From assembly GCF_039962115.1 (NCBI RefSeq), contig NZ_JAMPKJ010000055.1, positions 1-39,199 of the forward strand: a DNA stretch of 39,199 bases, in the 5' to 3' direction. The DNA comes from Funiculus sociatus GB2-C1 (lineage in GTDB: Bacteria > Cyanobacteriota > Cyanobacteriia > Cyanobacteriales > FACHB-T130). Below, piece by piece: positions 9,149-18,721 of this stretch. The position numbers were made by a program, and so were the translations under genes. Every line of letters starts with the position of its first letter. Position 1 is the stretch's first letter. A model generated the notes under the pieces. It was given only the letters and a program-made list of their open reading frames with translations, did no database searches and was not told where the DNA came from.

Positions 9149-9364
9149 TCATATAAGCGATCGCTTTAACTGGCCTTCCGCGCCATAGACGCTGACAACA
9201 GGATGAGGGTTGCCATCAGCATACTTGACTTCAAACGCAGAAAAACTAGGTATTAAGCCTTGAACTGGTGGAATTGGCGCAGCCAGCGACATTACAGGGA
9301 CAATAGTTCTCAGCAAGCAATTTGTCAAAATTCGAGATAAGGGAATTTTAGGTTTTAGCGACAT
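9149..9364 (-). CDS. Hypothetical small protein
   Basis: A 71-residue frame with a mildly hydrophobic N-terminal half and a polar tail (FEVKYADGNPHPVVSVYGAE). No ribosome binding site is evident and I do not recognise the family. It may be genuine, since the composition is protein-like. The surrounding interval 9365-9652 holds no other recognisable feature. Confidence 0.35.
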   Translation of the reverse strand: MSLKPKIPLSRILTNCLLRTIVPVMSLAAPIPPVQGLIPSFSAFEVKYADGNPHPVVSVYGAEGQLKRSLI

Positions 9365-9652
9365 AGCAATGATTTACACGTAGAACAAAAAGACGTGCAG
9401 CAGCATTGTTATGTTGCGAATGCGCTTTCCCCAGGCTGAGTGCATCCGCGCCGCGAGAGCGATCGCAAACCCGTTCTAGCCAGCTTTAGAAGTCCGGATT
9501 CCCCTGGGATTCTGCCAATTTAGGAATACGGCAAATATAGCACTTACCACGTCCCTCCTAATCTATCGAGTAATTTAAGCCGAAAGCATTAGACTAAATT
9601 TGACGAATTGTCCTAATATTTTTTAAACACGCTTCTCACGCCGGGTGTAAAA

Positions 9653-10129
9653 ATGATAGAAATGCCCTTGTCTTTCATGATGCCGTTGGCAGTTGTCCTG
9701 CTATCTATCTATATATTTAAAAAGTCTGCTGACGAAATTTCCTATCTCGCTGCCTGTATTTCAATTAGCGCCTTACTGTTAAGTTTGTTGATAGCACCTT
9801 GGCAGCTCAAAAGCTTGCTGCTAGGGATTGCCATATTCAGCACTAGAAAATTTTCGCTGCCGAGTCAGCCTGTAATTGAGACTCAGGAAGACAAAAAAGC
9901 TACACTTACTTATCGCGGAATTGGCTACGAACCTACCTCTCCCACAGTTGAAGGAACTGAAAGCCAGATAACAGGAAAATATCGAGGTCAAGCTTGGGAA
10001 TGTAACAAAGCAGACAAAACTCCCACAACTCAACCAACATCGCGACTCAAGTATCGAGGTGCTAACGTTGTTAGCCAAGCTGCTAACACACCTGTAACTA
10101 AAGAACAAAAAGTTACACCAGAATCATAA
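9653..10129 (+). CDS. DUF4278 protein
   Basis: A 158-residue protein with two hydrophobic N-terminal segments (about residues 5-23 and 30-60). Three short repeats follow, LTYRGIGYE, GKYRGQAWE and LKYRGANV, which are the signature of the cyanobacterial DUF4278 family. The repeat region is probably cytoplasmic, anchored by the N-terminus. Function is unknown. Confidence 0.85.
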   Translation: MIEMPLSFMMPLAVVLLSIYIFKKSADEISYLAACISISALLLSLLIAPWQLKSLLLGIAIFSTRKFSLPSQPVIETQEDKKATLTYRGIGYEPTSPTVEGTESQITGKYRGQAWECNKADKTPTTQPTSRLKYRGANVVSQAANTPVTKEQKVTPES

Positions 10130-10340
10130 GTCTTACTTAAGGTATGCGATCGCTATCATCGATAAAATCAGACTGTAAGCGAATATAAATTAGCCTAGAA
10201 GAAAGGTTAATTTTATATGGGGTAAGTTTGCAAAAGTGGTTAGATACTGAATATTTCTAGCTGTTGTCTAGAATGTTACAGTTAATCAGTTATTAGAAGA
10301 CTTCTGATAACCAGTTTGGCACGCCATAGAGGTAATTGTT

Positions 10341-10796
10341 ATGACAACAGAAATAACAGCTAACCAACAGAGCTTATATGACACAGACTACCTGATATGG
10401 ATTAAAACTACAGTAGAGAAGTTGCGGGTTCATGACTACTCAAACATCGACTGGGAAAATCTGATTGAGGAAATAGAGGATATGGGGCGAAGTGAGCGCA
10501 GGAGTTTAGAGAGTAATCTCATCGTTGTCCTGACTCACTTACTCAAGTGGCAATATCAACCAGAATTAAGAAGTGGTAGCTGGAAGGGCAGTATTGTTGA
10601 GCATCGTAGACGCATCCGGAAAGCTCTTAAAGAATCTCCCAGCCTTAAGCCCTACCTGGAAGAAGTGTTTGCTGAATGCTATTTAGATGCGGTTGAACAG
10701 GCGAGTGCTGAAACTGAACTACCAGTGGAAACCTTTCCACAATTATGCCCATACACATCCGCCGAGATTTTAGACTCTGACTTTCTTCCAGAATAA
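10341..10796 (+). CDS. DUF29 protein
   Basis: A 151-residue all-helical protein with the DUF29 pattern: YDTDYLIWIKTTVEKLR, the acidic DWENLIEEIEDMGRSERR core, and LLKWQYQPE followed by a basic WKGSIVEHRRRIRKAL stretch. AGAGG lies 9 bases before the ATG. DUF29 genes are numerous in cyanobacteria and often lie near mobile DNA. Their role is unknown. Confidence 0.9.
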   Translation: MTTEITANQQSLYDTDYLIWIKTTVEKLRVHDYSNIDWENLIEEIEDMGRSERRSLESNLIVVLTHLLKWQYQPELRSGSWKGSIVEHRRRIRKALKESPSLKPYLEEVFAECYLDAVEQASAETELPVETFPQLCPYTSAEILDSDFLPE

Positions 10797-10929
10797 GTTT
10801 GGGTTCTCACTATGAAATGCGATCGCACCTAAAAAAGCACCAAAAGAGGCGATCGCGCTACTCTATTAGCGAGTCTTTGGCTACAGATTGTGTCATAATA
10901 GGGCGATCTCTCCCCAGTGAACGCTACTA

Positions 10930-11967
10930 ATGGTGCAAGTACCCCAATCCCCCAGCGACTTAGCTGCTATCCTGAACAACCCAGTCGATTTGGATTTTCA
11001 TCTGCCCGATCCAGAGGACGAAGAGATTCCAGAACTGGATTTTCAGCAGCAGGTAGATAATGCTTGGTTAGTGTGCGATCGCTTTGACCTACAGACAGAA
11101 ATTTGGCGGGGGCGGATTTTGCGGGTGGTGCGCGACAGAGAGAAGAAAGGCGGCGATGGACGCGGGACGGGATTCCTCAACTGGCTAAAAGAGCGGGAAA
11201 TCAGCAAAAGTCAGGCTTATTCCTTGATTCAACTGGCAAATAGCGCTGATACCCTCTTAGAAGAAGGAAAGCTAGACCCAGATGCCATTCGCAGCTTTAG
11301 CAAACGCGCCTTCATTGAAACTTCTAAGGCATCTCCAGAAATTCAACAACTGGTGACAGAGGCGGCGAATAAAGGCGATCGCATCACCAGGCGAGAAGTT
11401 CGACAACTTGCCGATGAGTGGACAGCGATGAATTCCGACTTGCTACCCGATGAAGTCAAGGAAATGGCTGCATCCGGTTCTCTTCCTTCCCGCTATCTGT
11501 CTCCCCTAGTCAAGGAAATGGAAAAATTGCCAGATTCTCACCTGAAGGTACTAAGAGGGGAAGTTGCGGGAAATCCTGACGTTGATACTGTTAAACAAGC
11601 TACATCAGATGCCCGTAATTTATCTAAGTATCTGGATGCTGCTGCCCAAGTCCAAGCGATTAGCGAAACTACTCTAGATGTGGAAATGGCGTTAGAGGAA
11701 GCTTTGCGGGTGGGTTGTCTGAATACTGCTGCTGACATGGTGAAGCAAGCGGCGCAGCTGGAACAAACCATCGCCAAATTTTACATGACCTGGAAGCGTC
11801 TGGGCAGTCTGGCAGATAGACTTTATGTGGACACTGGCGCAAGTACACCCAACTTGCGATCGCTTCTCACTTGCTTGGAACGTCTCGCTGGTGAGGTGAT
11901 CGAAGTTAATCTCGATGATACAGGCGAGCGCACTATTCGCCTCAAAGTTCTCACCGATGCTGAGTAG
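10930..11967 (+). CDS. Helix-turn-helix-like protein of unknown function
   Basis: A 345-residue, mainly helical protein with an acidic N-terminus (LPDPEDEEIPELDF). A segment at about residues 75-125 (GFLNWLKEREISKSQAYSLI) resembles the DNA-binding helices of plasmid or partition regulators. The C-terminal half is helical and likely a dimer or coiled-coil part. No enzyme motif is visible. It might be a DNA-binding regulator, but this rests only on the pattern. Confidence 0.6.
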   Translation: MVQVPQSPSDLAAILNNPVDLDFHLPDPEDEEIPELDFQQQVDNAWLVCDRFDLQTEIWRGRILRVVRDREKKGGDGRGTGFLNWLKEREISKSQAYSLIQLANSADTLLEEGKLDPDAIRSFSKRAFIETSKASPEIQQLVTEAANKGDRITRREVRQLADEWTAMNSDLLPDEVKEMAASGSLPSRYLSPLVKEMEKLPDSHLKVLRGEVAGNPDVDTVKQATSDARNLSKYLDAAAQVQAISETTLDVEMALEEALRVGCLNTAADMVKQAAQLEQTIAKFYMTWKRLGSLADRLYVDTGASTPNLRSLLTCLERLAGEVIEVNLDDTGERTIRLKVLTDAE

Positions 11968-12016
11968 GGCGGGCATCTTGCCTACCCGTAAAAATGTGTT
12001 GTAGGTTCGCGCGTTT

Positions 12017-12268
12017 CTACTTTCTGCGGAGAAATTTTTTCAAACTCTGCCAAATAGTGCCAGGATTCAAGTAACGGCGATATTTGGTTGCTGCTTCTTT
12101 TCCCACTAGCAACAAACCCACCCAAAAGGTAACTTCTGCTGAAACCGCCAACACCGGAACTAAGAGAGCTTTTTGAGCGATCGCTAGTGGTAGCAACGGC
12201 ACAACCAATAATATCGCCACCCAAGGCAGAAAAGAGAAAACAATTAAAAATAGACCAACCTTCTGCAT
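12017..12268 (-). CDS. Small two-helix membrane protein (transporter-suffix-like)
   Basis: An 83-residue protein with two strong transmembrane helices (about residues 5-27 and 36-56) and a basic amphipathic tail (KEAATKYRRYLNPGTIWQSLKKFLRRK). Short proteins of this layout are annotated as transporter suffix domain proteins. An overlapping frame at 11982-12224 is less protein-like and is ignored. Confidence 0.65.
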   Translation of the reverse strand: MQKVGLFLIVFSFLPWVAILLVVPLLPLAIAQKALLVPVLAVSAEVTFWVGLLLVGKEAATKYRRYLNPGTIWQSLKKFLRRK

Positions 12269-12378
12269 ATATCTTGATTGTGGCAGAATTTGAGTCTACT
12301 GTTTGGGTTCCTCAACCATTCACTATGATTAGCTAAGTTTGATGTAGCCGCAGATTGAAACTTGCGGGCATAAGGGCG

Positions 12379-13215
12379 CTAATTCTTCATCCCAGTTGCG
12401 GCAATACCCCGAATAAACTGACGCTGCCCAGCAAGAAACAGTAACACCACAGGCACGGTAGCAATTACTACAGCCGCCATCAACAGTTGCCAACTACTGG
12501 TAAACTGCTCCTGAAACTCTGCCAAAGCCAGCTGCACCGTCCGCAACTCCGGGCGCGTAGTGAATACCAACGGCTTAAACAAATCGTTCCACTCACCAAT
12601 AAACGTGAACAGAAACAGCGTCACCAACGCTGGACGAGACAAGGGAAGCATCACCCGCCACAAAATTTGCAGCCGATTCGCCCCATCCAACGCCGCCGCT
12701 TCCTCCAACTCTACTGGAATTGTCTGAAAATACTGCCGCAGCAGGAAAATTCCAAAACCATTGGCAGCTGTGGGTAAAATTAGCGCCCAGTAGGTGTTAA
12801 TCATGTGTCCCCACTTCAAAACCAGGAAAATTGGAATCACCAACAGCTGAAACGGAATCACCAGCGTTGCTAGGACAATTAACAAAATTGCCTGTCGTCC
12901 CCGGAATTTGAGACGCGCCAAGGCATAACCTGCCAGTGCTGAGGTGAAAACCTGAAACGCAGTCACCGCGATCGCTACCAAACTCGAATTTGCAAACGCC
13001 AGCAGGAACTTTCCGCGCCGCCAAGCTTCTGTGTAGTTTATAAGGGTAGGGGCAGATGGCAACAAGCTACCGGGCGCAGTGCCAGCTTTATCAAAAGAGG
13101 TGAAGAAAACTATGCCCAACGGCAGAAGTACAATCCCAGCGCCCAAGAGTAATACACCTAAGCTTAGCGGTTGCCAAAACCAAGCCGACCAATTTTTTAG
13201 ATGTCTTTTAGGCAT
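12379..13215 (-). CDS. Sugar ABC transporter permease, MalG type
   Basis: A 278-residue inner-membrane permease with six predicted transmembrane helices. The EAA loop EEAAALDGANRLQILWRVMLP contacts the ATPase, and GEWNDLFKPLVF is typical of carbohydrate permeases of the MalG family. The partner permease, binding protein and ATPase are not adjacent in this window, so this subunit must be assembled from a distant set. Such scattered sugar-ABC genes are common in cyanobacteria. Confidence 0.9.
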   Translation of the reverse strand: MPKRHLKNWSAWFWQPLSLGVLLLGAGIVLLPLGIVFFTSFDKAGTAPGSLLPSAPTLINYTEAWRRGKFLLAFANSSLVAIAVTAFQVFTSALAGYALARLKFRGRQAILLIVLATLVIPFQLLVIPIFLVLKWGHMINTYWALILPTAANGFGIFLLRQYFQTIPVELEEAAALDGANRLQILWRVMLPLSRPALVTLFLFTFIGEWNDLFKPLVFTTRPELRTVQLALAEFQEQFTSSWQLLMAAVVIATVPVVLLFLAGQRQFIRGIAATGMKN

Positions 13216-13409
13216 AAGTACGCATTTAACTCTATGCTTTTAGTAATCAGATCCGCTATTCTTCCAAATGGGGAAGATGTATCAAAGAGTAGTAACGTCT
13301 AACATAGACATTTGTTAAGTTATATTTAACCATTTTGTCCCGCACCCTGAATTTCCAGGGTTTACATATCTCGGACAGCTTAGTTACGCACACAGGAGAC
13401 AAGCCAGAA

Positions 13410-14102
13410 ATGCAGATTGCAGCCAACGCCGCAATTGACTTCCAGAGCGAAACCTACAAGGACGCTTACAGCCGCATCAACGCGATAGTGATTGAAGGCG
13501 AACAAGAGGCACATGAAAATTACATCCAACTGGGCGAAATGATCCCAGAGGAAAAGGAGGAGTTAATCCGCCTATCCAAAATGGAGAATCGTCACAAGAA
13601 AGGATTTGAAGCTTGCGGCCGGAATCTTTCTGTGACACCTGACATGGACTTTGCCCGCGAGTTCTTTTCCGGATTGCACAAAAATTTCCAAGATGCAGCA
13701 GCTCAAGGTCAGATTGTAACCTGCTTGCTGATTCAATCATTGATTATTGAGTGCTTTGCGATCGCGGCATACAACATCTACATTCCTGTGGCTGATGACT
13801 TTGCCCGTAAAATAACTGAGGGTGTTGTCAAAGACGAATACTCTCATCTCAACTACGGCGAAGTTTGGCTGAAAAACCATTTTGAGGAATCTAAAGCCGA
13901 ACTCGAACAAGCGAATCGTCAAAACCTACCACTGGTTTGGAAAATGCTCAACTCTGTTGAGAATGATGCCAGCGTCCTGGGAATGGAAAAAGAATCGCTG
14001 GTTGAAGACTTCATGATTCAATACGGTGAAGCCCTAAGCAATATCGGCTTCACTACCCGCGACATTATGCGCCTCTCAGCTTACGGTTTAACCGGGGCAT
14101 AA
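13410..14102 (+). CDS. ado: Aldehyde deformylating oxygenase
   Basis: A di-iron ferritin-like enzyme that converts fatty aldehydes to alkanes plus formate. The iron ligands are in the two helical motifs [13 protein letters not shown] / [17 protein letters not shown] and [13 protein letters not shown] / [14 protein letters not shown]. The start is the ATG at 13410 (AGGAGA 11 bases upstream), giving 230 residues, the family's usual size; an open extension to 13335 is not used. It acts with the reductase gene 195 bases downstream. Confidence 0.95.
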   Translation: MQIAANAAIDFQSETYKDAYSRINAIVIEGEQEAHENYIQLGEMIPEEKEELIRLSKMENRHKKGFEACGRNLSVTPDMDFAREFFSGLHKNFQDAAAQGQIVTCLLIQSLIIECFAIAAYNIYIPVADDFARKITEGVVKDEYSHLNYGEVWLKNHFEESKAELEQANRQNLPLVWKMLNSVENDASVLGMEKESLVEDFMIQYGEALSNIGFTTRDIMRLSAYGLTGA

Positions 14103-14176
14103 TAGAAAAAGGTCGGTGAGGATACTCAAGTCAAAGCCAAAACCATCATCTTTTCACTTAAATTCGTCCTCAGTCG

Positions 14177-14212
14177 TGCCGATCAGTCAATGAGTCTTCT
14201 GGTCGGCAATTT
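14177..14212 (+). terminator. Hairpin between ado and aar
   Basis: Stem TGCCGATCAG / CTGGTCGGCA (one G-T pair) with a 12-base loop, followed by ATTTT. It resembles a weak intrinsic terminator and suggests that aar has its own promoter in 14213-14297. Confidence 0.55.
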
Positions 14213-14297
14213 TGCGTCACCTTTTTAAGGTTTATCTCGAGTTTTCTGTCCCATCCACACTTTTTTGCCTGAAACGCAGGTTTAAATAAAACAGTCC

Positions 14298-15323
14298 ATG
14301 TTTGGTCTAATCGGTCACCTTACCAATTTGCAACACGCCCAATCTGTGGCTAGAGAGCTAGGCTATCCAGAATACGCCGATCAAGGGCTGGATTTCTGGT
14401 GTAGCGCTCCGCCTCAAATCGTCGATCACATCACCGTCACCAGCATTACTGGGCAAAAAATCGAAGGTCGGTATGTGGAATCTTGCTTTGTGCCAGAAAT
14501 GCTTGCCACTGGCAGAGGGAAGACGGCGGTGCGGAAAGTTCTCAATGCTATGGCTCATGCTCAAAAGCATGGTATCAACATTAGCGCTTTGGGCGGCTTT
14601 TCCTCAATTATTTTTGAAGAATTTAACCTGCACGAAAGCAAGCAGGTTCGCAACATCAAGCTAGAGTTTGAGCGCTTTACGACTGGCAACACCCATACGG
14701 CATACATTATCTGCCGCCAAGTGGAACAAGTATCGAAAAAGCTGGGCATCGAACTGAATAAGGCGACTGTTGCAGTTTGTGGAGCTACTGGCGATATTGG
14801 CAGCGCTGTATGTCGCTGGCTAGATGCGCGGACGGATGTGGCGGAGTTGTTGCTGATTGCCCGGAAGCAAGAGCGATTGCAAGCTTTGCAGGCGGAATTG
14901 GGCAGAGGCAAAATTATGGACTTGGAAGAAGCTCTACCCCAAGCTGACATTGTGGTTTGGGTTGCCAGTATGCCTAAAGGTGTCGAAATTGACCCCACGG
15001 TTTTAAAGAAACCGTGTTTGCTGATTGATGGTGGCTATCCTAAAAACATGGCGACTAATATTCAGCATCCGGGTGTTTACGTCGTCAATGGTGGAATTGT
15101 GGAGCATTCCCTGGATATTGACTGGCGAATTATGAAAATCGTCAACTTGATGGATGTGCCAGGTCGTCAGTTGTTCGCCTGTTTTGCTGAATCGATGCTG
15201 CTGGAATTTGAAAAGCGGTATACCAACTTTTCGTGGGGACGGAATCAGATTACTGTGGAAAAAATGGAGCTAATCGGCGAGGCTTCTGTGAAGCACGGAT
15301 TCCGACCGCTTTTAAGCTATTAA
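14298..15323 (+). CDS. aar: Long-chain acyl-ACP reductase
   Basis: A 341-residue NADPH-dependent enzyme that reduces acyl-ACP to the fatty aldehyde used by ado. The Rossmann nucleotide loop [18 protein letters not shown] lies at about residues 160-177. The N-terminal [18 protein letters not shown] is the family signature, and the conserved thioester cysteine lies in the N-terminal domain. Length is normal. The ado-aar pair followed by accA is a frequent cyanobacterial arrangement and joins alkane synthesis to malonyl-CoA supply. Confidence 0.95.
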   Translation: MFGLIGHLTNLQHAQSVARELGYPEYADQGLDFWCSAPPQIVDHITVTSITGQKIEGRYVESCFVPEMLATGRGKTAVRKVLNAMAHAQKHGINISALGGFSSIIFEEFNLHESKQVRNIKLEFERFTTGNTHTAYIICRQVEQVSKKLGIELNKATVAVCGATGDIGSAVCRWLDARTDVAELLLIARKQERLQALQAELGRGKIMDLEEALPQADIVVWVASMPKGVEIDPTVLKKPCLLIDGGYPKNMATNIQHPGVYVVNGGIVEHSLDIDWRIMKIVNLMDVPGRQLFACFAESMLLEFEKRYTNFSWGRNQITVEKMELIGEASVKHGFRPLLSY

Positions 15324-15334
15324 CTTTACTCTCG

Positions 15335-15355
15335 TTCCCAGTCAGAGACTGGGAA
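15335..15355. repeat. Hairpin TTCCCAGTC-AGA-GACTGGGAA
   Basis: A perfect 9-bp stem with a 3-base loop directly after aar. Variants of the same CGTTCCCAG/CTGGGAACG palindrome recur at 25075-25099 and near 26430. It is a dispersed cyanobacterial repeat that can also serve as a transcript end. Confidence 0.7.
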
Positions 15356-15446
15356 TGCAGTTTATAATCCAGCCGATTCCACTGTAAATGCGATGTACCG
15401 CAATTTTGTACAACAGGAACTAGAGCGATCGCTCTAGTTCTTTCAC

Positions 15447-15484
15447 TTGACATACTCCCCGGCATAAACGCACGGGGATTCTAG
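15447..15484 (-). mobile_element. Relic right end of a TnpB-type (IS200/IS605-group) element
   Basis: TTGACATACTCCCCG, a short loop and CGGGGATTCT closely match the right end of the intact TnpB element at 35195 (TTGACACTCTCCGC ... GCGGAGATTCT). The hairpin position and the flanking TTGACA/ATTCT are conserved while the stem bases differ. No tnpB remains, so only the terminal hairpin is left. Confidence 0.6.
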
Positions 15485-15733
15485 GCTCAAACAGCAATTG
15501 CAGCTTATAAAATCGCCATAGATTTCCCGGCGCTGTTCAAGTTCCACTAAAACCAAAAGCCCTAAATCTTCAATTGGCGCTAAAACGGCTATATATTTGC
15601 CTTGGTGGTACAAAATCACTCGTTAGCCATCGCTCACTACCTACTGTATCCTCTGATCCAAATTTTCTGGCAGTTCGCTCAGATTTATGCGAACAAGAAT
15701 CGGGTGATCCAGGTTAGGGTAGATTTCTTGCAT
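15485..15733 (-). pseudogene. Decayed Phd/YefM-like antitoxin
   Basis: Reading the minus strand from ATG 15733 gives MQEIYPNLDHPILVRINLSE and continues through a TAG and a TAA to RVILYHQGKYIAVLAPIEDL, the typical core of a Phd-family antitoxin (normally SxGERVILxxxGKxVAALVxxEDL). The second stop replaces the usual Glu before RVIL. The frame then runs into the TnpB-type relic and loses its C-terminus. No toxin gene is present. It is clearly a remnant. Confidence 0.7.
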
Positions 15734-15789
15734 ACTCTTACGAGGTAGGATGTTGAGATAATGTACTTAATGTTATCGAACTCGTTAAG

Positions 15790-16770
15790 GTGGCAAATCC
15801 TGAGCGCAAGCCGTTACTTTTAGATTTTGAAAAACCTCTCTCTGAGCTGGAGGCACGAATTCACCAGATTCGCGAACTTGCCGAAGATCAGGATGTCGAT
15901 GTCTCTGAGCAGATTCGGCAGTTGGAGGTGCGAGCGGTGCAACTTCGTGAGGAGATTTTTAGCAGTTTGTCGCCGTCTCAGCGGCTGCAACTGGCTCGTC
16001 ATCCTCGGCGACCTAGTACATTAGACTACATTCAGGCGATCAGCGATGAATGGATGGAACTACATGGCGATCGCGGTGGTTGTGATGACCCGGCTTTAGT
16101 CGGCGGTGTGGCTCGTCTGGGCGGTCGTCCGGTGTTGATGCTCGGTCATCAAAAAGGCAGAGACACAAAGGACAATATCGCCCGTAACTTTGGACAGGCT
16201 TCTCCAGGCGGCTACCGCAAGGCAATGCGGTTGATGGAACACGCTAACCGTTTTGGGATGCCGATTTTAACATTTATCGATACTCCCGGTGCTTGGGCGG
16301 GTGTGGAAGCTGAGGAATTGGGACAGGGAGAAGCGATCGCCTATAATTTGCGCGAGATGTTCCGCCTAGATGTCCCCATCGTCTGCACCGTTATTGGCGA
16401 AGGCGGTTCCGGTGGCGCTTTGGGAATTGGCGTAGGCGATCGCCTGTTAATGTTTGAACACGCAGTTTATACCGTAGCAACACCCGAAGCGTGCGCCGCT
16501 ATCCTCTGGAGAGATTCTAGCAAAGCTCCCCAAGCCGCAGCTGCACTCAAAATCACCGCTTGGGATTTGAAAAATCTCGGCATTCTCGATACTATTTTGC
16601 CAGAGCCGATTGGCGGCGCTCACGCCGATCCCCTTAAAGCAGCCAGTATCCTCAAAGATGCCCTTTTGCAAAACTTGGAAGAACTCACCAATTTGACAGG
16701 ACAACAACGCCGGGAGTTGCGCTATCAAAAGTTTCGTCGCATTGGGGTTTTTACTGAAATCTCTGCCTAG
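15790..16770 (+). CDS. accA: Acetyl-CoA carboxylase carboxyltransferase subunit alpha
   Basis: A 326-residue subunit that, with AccD, transfers the carboxyl group from biotin to acetyl-CoA to give malonyl-CoA. Recognised from [17 protein letters not shown], the [12 protein letters not shown] segment, and the carboxyl-biotin site region [20 protein letters not shown]. The start is GTG. Its place after ado/aar fits a fatty-acid/alkane block. Confidence 0.97.
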   Translation: MANPERKPLLLDFEKPLSELEARIHQIRELAEDQDVDVSEQIRQLEVRAVQLREEIFSSLSPSQRLQLARHPRRPSTLDYIQAISDEWMELHGDRGGCDDPALVGGVARLGGRPVLMLGHQKGRDTKDNIARNFGQASPGGYRKAMRLMEHANRFGMPILTFIDTPGAWAGVEAEELGQGEAIAYNLREMFRLDVPIVCTVIGEGGSGGALGIGVGDRLLMFEHAVYTVATPEACAAILWRDSSKAPQAAAALKITAWDLKNLGILDTILPEPIGGAHADPLKAASILKDALLQNLEELTNLTGQQRRELRYQKFRRIGVFTEISA

Positions 16771-17046
16771 AGGAGGTTGACAGTATCAGGCATTGTGGCG
16801 AGTGCTATAATTAGCGAGTAACGAAATATTACAGTTTTGCCGGCAGCGACCGTTAGCTTTCTTAAAAATTAGCGACAGATGCAATCTTAGCAATTGCAGC
16901 TATCGCTAACAGATAATAGACAACGGCTCGAAAGGTGAAAATGTACGCAATAAGCGCTCCCGTGGGCATTATTGGTAGCCTTCCTCAAGGGGAAAGCTAA
17001 GCTGAGAATTGATGGCTATTCTTCGTCGAGAAAATGGGAAGATTTG

Positions 17047-17772
17047 ATGACTTCTCCTGTTCGTAAGTCTGCCTTGATTACCGGGGCAAGTAGTGGAATT
17101 GGCAAAGCGACGGCTCTGGCGTTTGCTAAAGCGGGGATTAATCTGGCTTTAGTGAGCCGTCAAGAGTCAAAGTTAGAGGCGGTAGCCGAAGCTGCTAGGG
17201 AAGCTGGGGTGGAAGCTAAAGCTTATCCCTTGGATCTGGCGGAAGTTGGTCAGGTGAAAGAAAAGATTAGCGCGATCGCTAACTCATTTGGTGCCATTGA
17301 TATTTTGGTCAACAACGCCGGAATGGGCTACACCAACACAGTTATGGAAACACCCTTAACTGACTGGCAGCAAGTAATTGATCTGAATCTTACCAGCGTA
17401 TTTCAGTGCATCCAAGGAATTTTACCTCAGATGCGCGATCGCGGGTCTGGGACAATTATTAATGTGACATCAATTGCTGCCCAGCAACCCTTTCCCGGTT
17501 GGGGTGCCTATAGCGTCAGCAAAGCTGGCTTAGTTGCTTTGTCTAAAACCCTCGCAGCTGAGGAACGTGCCAAAGGCATTCGTATTGTCACCATAAATCC
17601 TGGTGCTGTTAATACCCCAATTTGGGACACAGAAACGGTTCAAGCTGACCTAAACCGTTCAGCCATGTTAACACCAGAAATAGTTGCCCAGTCGATTCTT
17701 CACATGACGCTGCTACCAGAACAGGCAGTAATTGAAGAATTAACCTTAATGCCCAGTGCTGGCGCTTTATGA
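17047..17772 (+). CDS. Short-chain dehydrogenase/reductase
   Basis: A 241-residue classical SDR with the cofactor loop TGASSGIG (residues 12-19), the NNAG motif, and the catalytic Ser-Tyr-Lys in NVTSIAAQ...YSVSK. The start at ATG 17047 is preceded by a GGAAG element; an open extension to 16972 is not protein-like. The substrate is unknown. It resembles FabG-like and sepiapterin-reductase-like SDRs, and the next gene (folE) and the accA neighbourhood fit either pterin or lipid metabolism. Confidence 0.85.
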   Translation: MTSPVRKSALITGASSGIGKATALAFAKAGINLALVSRQESKLEAVAEAAREAGVEAKAYPLDLAEVGQVKEKISAIANSFGAIDILVNNAGMGYTNTVMETPLTDWQQVIDLNLTSVFQCIQGILPQMRDRGSGTIINVTSIAAQQPFPGWGAYSVSKAGLVALSKTLAAEERAKGIRIVTINPGAVNTPIWDTETVQADLNRSAMLTPEIVAQSILHMTLLPEQAVIEELTLMPSAGAL

Positions 17773-17898
17773 GTTTTGAGTTTTGAGTTAGGAATGTGAA
17801 GAGTGAAATTTATAATTCAATACTCTCAAATAATTCTTAACTCAATCTTCAAAATTTATAACTCTCAAAACAACTCCAAACCATAACACAGACTTATC

Positions 17899-18594
17899 AT
17901 GACTATTGCTTCTTCCAGCGGCTCTAACTTATCCGCCGATTTAGGCTCTAAAATTGCTGCGCCTCGACCTGACCGGAACACACTCAATGGCAAAGAACCC
18001 AATTTGCAGCCGCCCTCGGAAGAAATCAATGACGAAATGATGGACGCTGTGCGGACGCTCCTATTGGGAGTAGGCGAAGACCCAGAACGTGAGGGACTCC
18101 TGAAAACGCCGAAGCGGGTAGCAGAGGCAATGCGATTCCTAACTGGTGGCTACAATGAATCCTTGGAAGAACTTGTCAATGGAGCCATCTTTGATGAAGG
18201 TCACAACGAAATGGTTCTCGTGCGGGATATCAACTTCTTTAGCCTTTGCGAACACCATATGCTGCCATTTATGGGCAGAGCGCACGTCGCCTACGTCCCC
18301 AACCAAAAAGTGGTAGGACTTAGTAAGCTGGCTCGGATTGTCGAGATGTATGCGCGGCGTTTACAGGTGCAAGAACGGCTAACGCGGCAGATTGCAGAAG
18401 CGGTTCAATTAGTTTTGGAGCCGCAGGGAGTCGCTGTTGTCATGGAAGCTACTCATATGTGCATGGTGATGCGAGGTGTCCAGAAGCCCGGTTCTTGGAC
18501 TGTCACCAGTGCAATGGTGGGCGTATTTCAGGACGATCAAAAAACTCGCGAAGAGTTTCTGAACTTGATTCGCCATCAACCAGCCTTCTTTTAG
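17899..18594 (+). CDS. folE: GTP cyclohydrolase I
   Basis: A 231-residue zinc enzyme that makes dihydroneopterin triphosphate from GTP, the first step of folate and pterin synthesis. The zinc and catalytic residues are seen in [12 protein letters not shown], and later in [15 protein letters not shown]. The N-terminal 45 residues are a variable extension common in cyanobacterial enzymes. The upstream SDR is in the same direction 126 bases away. Confidence 0.97.
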   Translation: MTIASSSGSNLSADLGSKIAAPRPDRNTLNGKEPNLQPPSEEINDEMMDAVRTLLLGVGEDPEREGLLKTPKRVAEAMRFLTGGYNESLEELVNGAIFDEGHNEMVLVRDINFFSLCEHHMLPFMGRAHVAYVPNQKVVGLSKLARIVEMYARRLQVQERLTRQIAEAVQLVLEPQGVAVVMEATHMCMVMRGVQKPGSWTVTSAMVGVFQDDQKTREEFLNLIRHQPAFF

Positions 18595-18662
18595 CAAGGT
18601 TCTTAGGTGGTAATCCCAACCCCCTTATTTAGGGGGATTGGGGAATCAAAAAAAATTATTTA

Positions 18663-18695
18663 CTGTAGGGACATGGCATTGCCATGTCCCTACAG
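18663..18695. terminator. Perfect 16-bp hairpin between convergent genes
   Basis: CTGTAGGGACATGGCA, a single T, then TGCCATGTCCCTACAG: a perfect inverted repeat between folE and the convergent minus-strand gene. This sequence type recurs across cyanobacterial genomes as a dispersed palindrome. Here it may act as a bidirectional terminator. Confidence 0.7.
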
Positions 18696-18721
18696 ATTTA
18701 TAGAACCCAAGCCTTAAAGGG

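Noticed and set aside
14358-14998. Antisense frames within aar
   Set aside because: No independent start signals; the plus-strand gene is certain.
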